From NCBI GenBank assembly GCA_029050385.1, contig JAIDMV010000153.1:1-6001 (forward strand): a stretch of DNA of 6,001 nt, read 5' to 3'. This stretch comes from Anaeroplasmataceae bacterium (lineage in GTDB: Bacteria > Bacillota_I > Bacilli_A > Acholeplasmatales > Anaeroplasmataceae). The notes under the pieces were generated by a model that made no database searches, was not told the DNA's origin, and saw nothing but the letters and a program-made list of their open reading frames with translations. Within the stretch, counting starts at the first letter, position 1. Every line of letters begins with the position of its first letter. Made by a program: the position numbers and the translations under genes. Of this stretch, positions 1 to 3,699 are shown one piece after another.

Positions 1-105
1 ATCTAAATACTTTTCCTTTACCTCTTCTTTAGCCATTTGTTTTGGAAAATCACAATAAGAACAGATGGAATTGCAAAATGGAATATGAATATAGATTCCA
101 TTCAC
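1..105 (-). CDS. hemW: HemW, radical-SAM heme chaperone (5' part only, runs off the left edge)
   Basis: Thirty-five codons are visible, from a GTG start to the window edge. The N-terminus reads VNGIYIHIPFCNSICSYCDF, the signature of the HemW / oxygen-independent coproporphyrinogen oxidase-like radical-SAM family. Cys11, Cys15 and Cys18 form the CxxxCxxC motif that binds the 4Fe-4S cluster and S-adenosylmethionine. HemW is thought to be a cytosolic heme-binding or insertion protein rather than the true oxidase; the visible part cannot separate HemW from HemN, but the start directly before IYIHIPFC and the short N-terminus fit HemW. The GTG overlaps the TGA stop of the upstream amidohydrolase as GTGA (4 nt), so the two are translationally coupled. 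A GGAGG lies 9 nt upstream inside the amidohydrolase gene. HemW often follows lepA in Bacillota; here lepA lies about 4 kb upstream on the same strand. Confidence 0.9.
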   Translation of the reverse strand, partial: MNGIYIHIPFCNSICSYCDFPKQMAKEEVKEKYLD

Positions 106-1016
106 TTGATTAATCCTCCAAAAAGTCTCTTAGCATTCTTATATAAAATATGTTCTTTTTCTTCTCGAGTAAATATCTTACTCTCCTCTATGTAGGTATA
201 GGCTTCCTCATAGCTACAATAGTTCATTGCTGCTGGAAAATCACTTCCCCATAGAATTTTATCGATTCCCATTACATCTAAAGCTTTACGGATATAGCCT
301 TGGGCTTCAAAGAAAGGATAGGGTTGCTTTGTGTTATTCGGAAGACTTGCTATATCAAAATAAACATTTTCTAAATTTAAAAGCTTCAAATTTTCTTCTA
401 ATATATTCATCTGTTCATGTTGAGGTGCTGTAAGATGACAGATAATAAAGATAATCTCAGGATATTTTCTAATTGCCTTGCTCAAGGCTTCAACCTGATA
501 ACAATTGTTTCCTGGACGCCCTATATCTATAAAACAAATGAGTTGATGTTCTTTAGCCATCTGATAAACCTCATGCATAACCTCACCATTTAAATCTACA
601 GTGGAGTGATTCGCCATAAGTCCTGAACCATTTGATACCTCCATTTTTAAGACTTTGATTCCTAAGTCTTCAAATAAATGTTTTATCACAAGCTGTTTAT
701 TTCTAAAAAAAGGATCATATGTTCCAGCTGGAATAAGCATATCAGGATATTTCAAAGCAGCTTCATAGGTGTATATATTTTGAAACCCTGCATAATTCCC
801 CTGTAAGCACACAGAGAATTCCACATCATTTTGCTTTAGGACAGAGATCAATGTCTCTGGAGTAAGGCTCTTATCTCCATATTTTTCTGGAATGAGTTGA
901 ATGACCTTTCCGCTAGCATAGATGGCTTTACCACCGCCAATAGGAGTAAGTTCTCCTTCTGATCCTATTCCACAGATATTTCCTATTAAGTGTGTATGAA
1001 CATCAATTTTTTTCAT
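102..1016 (-). CDS. Amidohydrolase-2 family TIM-barrel metal-dependent hydrolase
   Basis: 304 residues beginning MKKIDVHTHL. The N-terminal DVHTHL (His7, His9) is the first-strand metal site of amidohydrolase-superfamily barrels. CHLTAP (His194) and the late WGSDFPA (Asp259) are the matching later-strand residues, and the C-terminal ILYKNAKRLFG helix is typical of the amidohydrolase-2 group (COG2159-like, ACMSD relatives). The substrate cannot be told; hydrolysis or decarboxylation are both known in the group. Oddly, the strand where relatives usually carry a ligand His reads CFIDIGRPG, with Asp164 where a His would be expected. I chose the ATG at 1014-1016 over an upstream in-frame ATG at 1073, which adds 19 residues: it directly precedes the conserved DVHTH, has GGTGAT as ribosome binding site, and a TATAAT lies inside the longer version. 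The gene overlaps hemW by 4 nt and is probably co-transcribed with it. Confidence 0.85.
   Translation of the reverse strand: MKKIDVHTHLIGNICGIGSEGELTPIGGGKAIYASGKVIQLIPEKYGDKSLTPETLISVLKQNDVEFSVCLQGNYAGFQNIYTYEAALKYPDMLIPAGTYDPFFRNKQLVIKHLFEDLGIKVLKMEVSNGSGLMANHSTVDLNGEVMHEVYQMAKEHQLICFIDIGRPGNNCYQVEALSKAIRKYPEIIFIICHLTAPQHEQMNILEENLKLLNLENVYFDIASLPNNTKQPYPFFEAQGYIRKALDVMGIDKILWGSDFPAAMNYCSYEEAYTYIEESKIFTREEKEHILYKNAKRLFGGLIK
115..119 (-). promoter_or_regulatory. Ribosome binding site of hemW, inside the amidohydrolase gene
   Basis: GGAGG read on the minus strand, 9 nt before the GTG at 103-105. It supports this unusual GTG as the true start and implies re-initiation by ribosomes finishing the amidohydrolase. 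Confidence 0.75.
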
Positions 1017-1032
1017 TGCAATCACCATTTTC

Positions 1033-1041
1033 ATTATACCA
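1033..1041 (-). promoter_or_regulatory. Extended -10 promoter for the amidohydrolase-hemW unit
   Basis: Minus-strand TGGTATAAT, a perfect extended -10 (TGn plus TATAAT). No good -35 hexamer is seen 16-18 bp upstream, as is common for extended -10 promoters. Transcription would start near 1026, leaving a leader of only about 10 nt with the GGTGAT ribosome binding site at its very 5' end. The short leader keeps this tentative. Confidence 0.45.
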
Positions 1042-1090
1042 TAATCTTGTCTAGTTTTCTTCTTTTTTCTCATAAAAAATTTCTTATCCC

Positions 1091-1119
1091 TTTACTTTTA
1101 TGCTAAATTTGTCTATAAT
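1091..1119 (+). promoter_or_regulatory. Sigma-A-type promoter of mscL
   Basis: TTTACT (1091-1096) and TATAAT (1114-1119) are separated by 17 bp. Transcription would start near 1126, about 23 nt before the mscL ATG. It is divergent from, and about 50 bp away from, the amidohydrolase promoter. Confidence 0.7.
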
Positions 1120-1138
1120 TGTACTAGAAAATAAAAAT

Positions 1139-1144
1139 GGAGGG
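1139..1144 (+). promoter_or_regulatory. Ribosome binding site that fixes the mscL start
   Basis: GGAGGG ends 4 nt before the ATG at 1149. An in-frame ATG at 1137 overlaps this Shine-Dalgarno sequence and has none of its own, so the start at 1149 is preferred. Confidence 0.75.
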
Positions 1145-1148
1145 AACT

Positions 1149-1775
1149 ATGAAAAAGTTAATTCAAGAATTTAAGGCTTTCATTTTACGTGGTAACGTAC
1201 TAGATATGGCTGTCGGCGTTATTGTTGGTGGTGCATTCAACACAATCGTGACAACTCTAAACAAAAGCATCTTAATGCCAGTAGTAAATTGGGGTCTTTC
1301 TCACATTCCAGGTATGTCTTCTGGTCTTTACACGATTCTACCTAACTCTAAGCTAGCAGATGCGAGCACAGCCGCTGATGCTGTAATTTTAGGTCCAAAT
1401 GGTAAGGCTTATACAGTTTTAAACTATATTGACTGGAGTGCTTTCATTGAATCTATCTTAAACTTCTTCTTTATCGCTTTAACACTATTCATCATCTTAA
1501 AGGTATTCTCAACCTTAAGTGCTAAGCGTAAAGCATTTGAAGAAAGCTTAAAAGCTAAAAAGGCTGCTGAGGAACAAGCAGAGGCTGAGGCTGTCGTTGA
1601 AGAGGCTACTCCTGAAGTAGTTGAGGAAGTTGTCGAGGAAGTGGTTGAACCAGTTAAAGATCCAGTAGTGGTTCTACTTGAAGAAATTCGTGATAGCTTA
1701 AAGGTTAAAGAAACTGCACCTAAGAAAACTGCTTCAAAAGCTAAAACAACTAAAGCTAAAAAAGAAACAGAATAA
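1149..1775 (+). CDS. mscL: Large-conductance mechanosensitive channel MscL with long charged C-terminus
   Basis: 208 residues. The N-terminal amphipathic helix and first membrane helix, with RGNVLDMAVGVIVGGAF at 14-30, match the MscL signature that forms the pore. The gate position equal to E. coli Leu19 is Met20, and Val23 is kept as Val24. An outer loop of about 45 residues contains YTVLNY, then the second membrane helix spans roughly 96-121. The C-terminal bundle motif LLEEIRDSLK (176-185) corresponds to LLTEIRDLLK in E. coli. The family is usually 125-150 residues. The excess comes from an acidic Glu/Val/Ala linker (about 141-171, with repeated EVVEE-like units) before the bundle and a Lys/Thr/Ala tail (186-208) after it. 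MscL is a homopentamer that opens under membrane tension to release solutes on hypo-osmotic shock. It appears to be a single-gene unit with its own promoter and terminator. Confidence 0.96.
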   Translation: MKKLIQEFKAFILRGNVLDMAVGVIVGGAFNTIVTTLNKSILMPVVNWGLSHIPGMSSGLYTILPNSKLADASTAADAVILGPNGKAYTVLNYIDWSAFIESILNFFFIALTLFIILKVFSTLSAKRKAFEESLKAKKAAEEQAEAEAVVEEATPEVVEEVVEEVVEPVKDPVVVLLEEIRDSLKVKETAPKKTASKAKTTKAKKETE

Positions 1776-1779
1776 AATT

Positions 1780-1805
1780 GAAGAGGAATTTCCTCTTCTT
1801 TTTTT
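1780..1805 (+). terminator. Intrinsic terminator of mscL
   Basis: Stem GAAGAGGA (1780-1787) pairs with TCCTCTTC (1791-1798), with a 3-nt loop and then seven T's. It begins 4 nt after the mscL stop codon. Confidence 0.88.
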
Positions 1806-1807
1806 AT

Positions 1808-1836
1808 AAAAAAACTCAAGCCTTACGCTTGAGTTT
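1808..1836 (-). terminator. Intrinsic terminator of the thiT operon, containing the stop codon
   Basis: A 10-bp stem (1827-1836 with 1812-1821) and a 5-nt loop (1822-1826) are followed on the minus strand by a T run at 1811-1808. The TAA stop of the preceding gene (1823-1825) lies in the loop, so the last four codons form one arm of the stem. It lies back to back with the mscL terminator. Confidence 0.85.
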
Positions 1837-2251
1837 CTTCTCTTTGTTCACTGATATAGCTAAATATTAAATAAACAATCATAACAATACCTAGAATACC
1901 AATATATAGATATTCTTGATTTTCTATAAACGGCTTATGCTTCGCCATTGCTTTAAAGAATACTCCTAAAGGATAAAACCCCATAAGTACTGAAATTGCT
2001 CCAAAAGAACCATAGTAAATTGTTTGAACAGAAAGGCCTTTTTTAAGGGCATATACACTATAAATTCCATACACTAGAAGGGCTACTCCACAGAAAAACA
2101 TGACTATTGAATCCATATCTGCATCAAATCCGCCCTCGTAAACCTCTAAGCTTAAGGAAAATAAAGTAATAGCAGCCGCCATTAAAACTACTGCTAAAAG
2201 AATGATAAGGCATCTTTTAATAAGTTCACTATTCTTCTTTAATTGCTTCAT
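1823..2251 (-). CDS. Four-helix integral membrane protein of unknown function
   Basis: 142 residues that I do not recognise. Four hydrophobic segments are visible at about 13-35, 47-69, 75-99 and 113-133. A basic N-terminus (MKQLKKNSELIKR) suggests the N-terminus is cytoplasmic, and by an even number of helices so is the C-terminal EQREETQA. No enzymatic motif is seen. The start is the ATG at 2249-2251, preceded by GGAGGGTGGAG; an in-frame GTG 39 nt further upstream (2290) lacks a comparable site. The gene overlaps the 3' end of thiT by 23 nt in another frame, so it is translated from the same TPP-controlled message. This suggests, without proving, a role linked to thiamine supply or a passenger position in the operon. 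Confidence 0.85.
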   Translation of the reverse strand: MKQLKKNSELIKRCLIILLAVVLMAAAITLFSLSLEVYEGGFDADMDSIVMFFCGVALLVYGIYSVYALKKGLSVQTIYYGSFGAISVLMGFYPLGVFFKAMAKHKPFIENQEYLYIGILGIVMIVYLIFSYISEQREETQA

Positions 2252-2909
2252 TTTCTCCACCCTCCACTTCTTGCTTTGTAACTTTTTCACTTACTTCTAT
2301 AAATTGTGGATAAAAGCGAACTAACACAACCATAATTCCTGTACATAAAATGATGTTTGGAATAGAGTAAGCACCATTATAAATGAAGGAATAAAGCCAT
2401 GAAGTATCAGCTATATTCATAAAGCTTGATCCTTGATTTAACCAAAATACTCCTCCAGCTACAACATGACAGGTATATTTTAGAAGACCTGCAACTGTAC
2501 ACCCTACAATCATCCATACTATTTTTTTACTTCTTTTCTCACAAGAAGCATAAACTCCAGCAAAAGCGCCAGCTAGACCAACTACAGTATAAGCAAGTAC
2601 ATAATCCAGCATCACCTGTAAAAATGGTCCCATAACACGTAAAAACGCGTTTTCAAAGGTGGTAGCATTAATCACATAAATCCCACCAAGCATTTGCACG
2701 AGACTGACAATTAGACCACATAATACTCCTGGTAATAATCCTCTTCGATATCCAATCAAGAATATGGGTACCATAGCAAGACCAATAGAGCCTCCACTTG
2801 CAAATACTCCTCTCCAGATTCCACTCTGAAGAGCATCGAGTGCAAACGCTAAGGCAGCAAAGATAGCTACTTCTGCAAGCACTCTTGTACTAAATTTTTG
2901 TTTTTTCAT
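2229..2909 (-). CDS. thiT: ThiT, thiamine-specific S component of an ECF transporter
   Basis: 226 residues from the ATG at 2907-2909, which has AAGGAG 6 nt upstream; an in-frame upstream start at 2954 would begin within the riboswitch terminator hairpin and is rejected. Hallmarks of the ThiT (YuaJ) family are present: SGIWRG near residue 29, GGSIGLAMVPI at 39-49, LGGIYV, LDYVLAY at 101-107, KYTCHVVAGGVFW at 144-156, and YSFIYNGAY at 173-181. His148 and Trp156, and Tyr173 and Asn178, keep the spacing of the thiamine-contacting pairs His125/Trp133 and Tyr146/Asn151 of Lactococcus ThiT. About six membrane helices are present. ThiT binds thiamine outside the cell and works with the shared EcfA/EcfA'/EcfT energising module, which is not in this window. 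A TPP riboswitch upstream fits. The protein is longer than the roughly 180-195 usual residues, mainly by a charged C-terminal tail of about 20 residues that covers the next gene's start. Confidence 0.95.
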   Translation of the reverse strand: MKKQKFSTRVLAEVAIFAALAFALDALQSGIWRGVFASGGSIGLAMVPIFLIGYRRGLLPGVLCGLIVSLVQMLGGIYVINATTFENAFLRVMGPFLQVMLDYVLAYTVVGLAGAFAGVYASCEKRSKKIVWMIVGCTVAGLLKYTCHVVAGGVFWLNQGSSFMNIADTSWLYSFIYNGAYSIPNIILCTGIMVVLVRFYPQFIEVSEKVTKQEVEGGENEAIKEE

Positions 2910-2928
2910 TTCTTTCTCCTTTTTCAAT

Positions 2929-2949
2929 AAAAAAATGTCCGCTAGGACA
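2929..2949 (-). terminator. Riboswitch-controlled terminator hairpin before thiT
   Basis: Minus-strand TGTCC, loop TAGC, GGACA, then seven T's. The stem is only 5 bp but GC-rich and sits between the TPP aptamer and the thiT ribosome binding site, where the switch terminator is expected. Its CCTAG/CTAGC core is also complementary to CTAGG and GCTAG inside the aptamer, giving possible alternative pairings. Confidence 0.6.
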
Positions 2950-2985
2950 AGCATAAAAAAGAATATAAATGAGATGTATATAACT

Positions 2986-3069
2986 CATATTATTCCCTAC
3001 GCTAGCATTACCTAGATCAGGTTAAGGGTAGATCCTTATCCTCTCAGGCTTTCGCCTCCCCTTAATATG
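2986..3069 (-). ncRNA. TPP (thiamine pyrophosphate) riboswitch aptamer
   Basis: Read on the minus strand, the conserved blocks of the THI element occur in order: AAGGGGAGGC, CCTGAGA (near 3042-3048), ACCC, ACCTGAT (3016-3022), GGTAATGCTAGCGTAGGGAA. A perfect 7-bp P1 stem closes it: CATATTA (3063-3069) with TAATATG (2986-2992). The aptamer binds TPP, the active cofactor, and in Bacillota usually stops transcription when TPP is plentiful. It should control thiT and the membrane gene behind it. A second hairpin, ATGAG (2984-2988) with CTCAT (2969-2973), shares bases with the 3' side of P1 and would form only when P1 is open. Confidence 0.96.
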
Positions 3070-3077
3070 ACACTATA

Positions 3078-3106
3078 AGTATACACTATTTTTCATAAGA
3101 AAACAA
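3078..3106 (-). promoter_or_regulatory. Promoter of the TPP riboswitch-thiT operon
   Basis: Minus-strand TTGTTT (3101-3106) and TATACT (3078-3083) are spaced by 17 bp. Transcription would begin near 3071, two bases before the aptamer's P1 stem, which is the expected geometry and supports the call despite a weak -35. Confidence 0.65.
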
Positions 3107-3266
3107 TAAAAAAAGAAATTTTTATCGACTTTCTTCTTATAAATAACAAATTTTTTTTATTTTCTAAAAATGGATGTTTTTTAAAAATTTTTCTCAAAAA
3201 ACTAGAGTTTTTGATGCTCTTTCTATGAATAAATTGATGGTTGAATCTAGCAATAAGAAAAATGAA
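3107..3266. other. AT-rich intergenic stretch without a supported gene
   Basis: Very A/T-rich sequence between two divergent promoters. Open frames on both strands here lack ribosome binding sites and read as low-complexity Lys/Phe/Ile sequence. I see only weak A/T inverted repeats. Confidence 0.6.
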
Positions 3267-3289
3267 AAATGGGGTCATTTACCCCATTT
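3267..3289. repeat. Perfect 9-bp inverted repeat: operator or minus-strand terminator
   Basis: AAATGGGGT (3267-3275) and ACCCCATTT (3281-3289) flank a 5-bp spacer. It touches the -35 hexamer of the small plus-strand unit, where a repressor operator could sit. Read on the minus strand the same hairpin is followed by a T-rich run (TTTTTCATTTTTC overlapping its 3' arm), so it could instead end a leftward transcript such as an antisense RNA. The sequence does not decide between the two. Confidence 0.6.
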
Positions 3290-3316
3290 GCAATGCTTAA
3301 AAATATGTGTTATTAT
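3288..3316 (+). promoter_or_regulatory. Promoter of the small two-ORF unit
   Basis: TTGCAA (3288-3293) and TATTAT (3311-3316) have 17-bp spacing, with an extended -10 TG at 3308-3309. Transcription would start near 3323, giving a 28-nt leader and an RNA of roughly 270 nt ending at the terminator at 3559-3590. Confidence 0.65.
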
Positions 3317-3350
3317 TGGCTTGGACGTAAGTCTGCTTAAGGAGGAAACT

Positions 3351-3407
3351 ATGAACAAAGCACACGCTTCAAAGGAAACTAGAAGATGTGTAATGGAGGC
3401 AAACTAG
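3351..3407 (+). CDS. 18-residue leader-type peptide, unknown
   Basis: The peptide is MNKAHASKETRRCVMEAN: short, polar, basic in the middle, and unknown to me. A textbook AAGGAGG ends 5 nt before its ATG. Its frame is open upstream to an ATG at 3174, but that start has no ribosome binding site and lies before the promoter, so the short form is preferred. The TAG stop directly abuts the ATG of the next ORF (TAGATG), and the next ORF's GGAGG lies inside this one. The Shine-Dalgarno sequence and start codon are also one arm of a predicted long-range helix with the 3' UTR. The arrangement suggests a coupling or leader ORF, like mok in hok/sok, rather than a peptide with its own job; this is inference. 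Confidence 0.55.
   Translation: MNKAHASKETRRCVMEAN
3395..3399 (+). promoter_or_regulatory. Ribosome binding site of the 26-residue membrane peptide
   Basis: GGAGG, 8 nt before the ATG at 3408, inside the preceding mini-ORF. The spacing is ideal and is the main evidence that the small hydrophobic ORF is translated. Confidence 0.7.
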
Positions 3408-3422
3408 ATGGAATATCTAGTT
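3402..3422 (+). promoter_or_regulatory. Hairpin enclosing the second mini-ORF's start codon
   Basis: AACTAGAT (3402-3409) and ATCTAGTT (3415-3422) are perfect complements around the loop GGAAT. The stem contains the TAG stop of the first mini-ORF and the AT of the second ORF's ATG. It should hinder initiation unless a ribosome on the first ORF melts it. Confidence 0.6.
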
Positions 3423-3488
3423 GTACTTATAGTGCTTTTAGTCTTACTACTTGCAATTATAAGTATCCTATTTGCTAAACACAAATAG
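3408..3488 (+). CDS. 26-residue single-helix hydrophobic peptide, candidate type I toxin
   Basis: The peptide starts MEYLVVLIVLLVLLLA and continues IISILFAKHK. After two polar residues it is an unbroken membrane helix of about 20 residues ending in a basic KHK, so it should insert with the C-terminus inside. It has its own GGAGG with 8-nt spacing and starts directly at the stop of the preceding mini-ORF. The start codon lies in an 8-bp hairpin (3402-3422) that ribosomes reading the first ORF would open. Size and composition resemble type I toxins such as Ibs or the Fst group in general character, but I see no family match. Small membrane subunits such as KdpF are an alternative, although no partner genes are near. 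The toxin role is inferred from architecture. Confidence 0.6.
   Translation: MEYLVVLIVLLVLLLAIISILFAKHK
3456..3484 (-). promoter_or_regulatory. Candidate antisense promoter inside the hydrophobic ORF
   Basis: Minus-strand TTGTGT (3479-3484), 17-bp spacer, perfect TATAAT (3456-3461). It would transcribe leftward from about 3449 across both mini-ORF starts, possibly to the hairpin at 3267-3289, giving an RNA of about 180 nt. AT-rich codons can create such boxes by chance. Confidence 0.3.
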
Positions 3489-3540
3489 GACTGGCTTTGG
3501 GAGAACCATATGGAGCTTGATATTTGAGTTACAAAACGTC

Positions 3541-3557
3541 TATAGTTCCTTTTAAGC
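3541..3557 (+). promoter_or_regulatory. 3' UTR element complementary to the leader Shine-Dalgarno region
   Basis: This segment can pair with 3335-3353. GCTTAAGG (3335-3342) pairs with CCTTTTAAGC's last eight bases (3550-3557, two G-U). GGAA (3344-3347) pairs with TTCC (3546-3549). CTAT (3349-3352) pairs with ATAG (3542-3545). A3343 and A3348 are bulged and G3353-T3541 may add a wobble. The helix would close the whole RNA and bury the GGAGG and ATG of the first mini-ORF, a hallmark of full-length inactive type I toxin mRNAs. Confidence 0.55.
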
Positions 3558-3558
3558 G

Positions 3559-3590
3559 AAAAAGGTAGGTCAGCCCCTACCTTTTTCTTT
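3559..3590. terminator. Strong bidirectional terminator
   Basis: An 11-bp stem, AAAAAGGTAGG (3559-3569) with CCTACCTTTTT (3576-3586), and a 6-nt loop. The A run on one side and T run on the other let it work both ways: rightward for the small two-ORF unit and leftward for transcripts from the lepA-HIT operon or a short antisense RNA. No other GC-rich hairpin lies between it and the HIT gene stop at 3700. Confidence 0.88.
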
Positions 3591-3613
3591 TGAACCATAT
3601 CGTCTATATAGAC

Positions 3614-3642
3614 ATTATAAGTTAAATTTATAACTTTTACAA
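3614..3642 (-). promoter_or_regulatory. Candidate promoter for a short convergent RNA
   Basis: Minus-strand TTGTAA (3637-3642), 17-bp spacer, TATAAT (3614-3619). The start would fall near 3607 within the 12-bp palindrome GTCTATATAGAC (3602-3613), and the RNA would end at the bidirectional terminator after about 50 nt. The spacer holds an inverted repeat AAGTTA (3619-3624) / TAACTT (3631-3636) that could be an operator. No ORF of note follows, so the product would be noncoding. Confidence 0.4.
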
Positions 3643-3699
3643 GTTCTTTTAGCAATTTTTTAAAGGATTCTACTACTTTCTAAATAGAAATCATAAAAA

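Larger units (their letters stand above)
3503..3608 (+). repeat. Two short direct repeats flanking the shared terminator
   Basis: GAACCATAT occurs at 3503-3511 and 3592-3600. CGTCTATA occurs at 3537-3544 and 3601-3608. In the right-hand copies the two elements are adjacent; in the left-hand copies they are 25 nt apart, in the same order. A leftward RNA starting near 3607 would carry complements to the left-hand copies in the small mRNA's 3' UTR, as direct repeats do in par/fst systems. Repeats this short can arise by chance. Confidence 0.5.

Noticed and set aside
227..433. A plus-strand open frame opposite the amidohydrolase
   Set aside because: No ribosome binding site or promoter, and it lies within a well-supported gene.
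1424..1819. A Ser/Thr-rich minus-strand open frame opposite mscL
   Set aside because: Shadow of the acidic, repetitive mscL C-terminus; it runs through both terminators.
2426..2635. A plus-strand open frame opposite thiT
   Set aside because: Shadow of a conserved gene, with no initiation signals.
3093..3278. A 61-codon minus-strand open frame rich in Lys, Phe and Ile
   Set aside because: It has no ribosome binding site, is of low complexity from A/T runs, and overlaps the thiT promoter. A weak internal RKSIK repeat reflects A-rich DNA.
3174..3350. An in-frame upstream extension of the 18-codon ORF to a 77-codon ORF
   Set aside because: The ATG at 3174 has no ribosome binding site and precedes the promoter at 3288-3316; the internal ATG has an ideal AAGGAGG.
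3323..3590. Known structural RNA such as 6S, SRP RNA or tmRNA as the explanation for the small unit
   Set aside because: I find none of their conserved motifs, and two well-spaced ribosome binding sites with ORFs argue for an mRNA.
3404..3655. An 83-codon minus-strand open frame opposite the small unit
   Set aside because: It begins with TTG without a Shine-Dalgarno sequence, crosses the strong terminator hairpin, and its composition looks random.
3680..3693. A small TTTCTA/TAGAAA inverted repeat after the HIT gene as a terminator
   Set aside because: All but two stem bases are A or T, the loop is 2 nt and no T run follows; the hairpin at 3559-3586 is a far better end.
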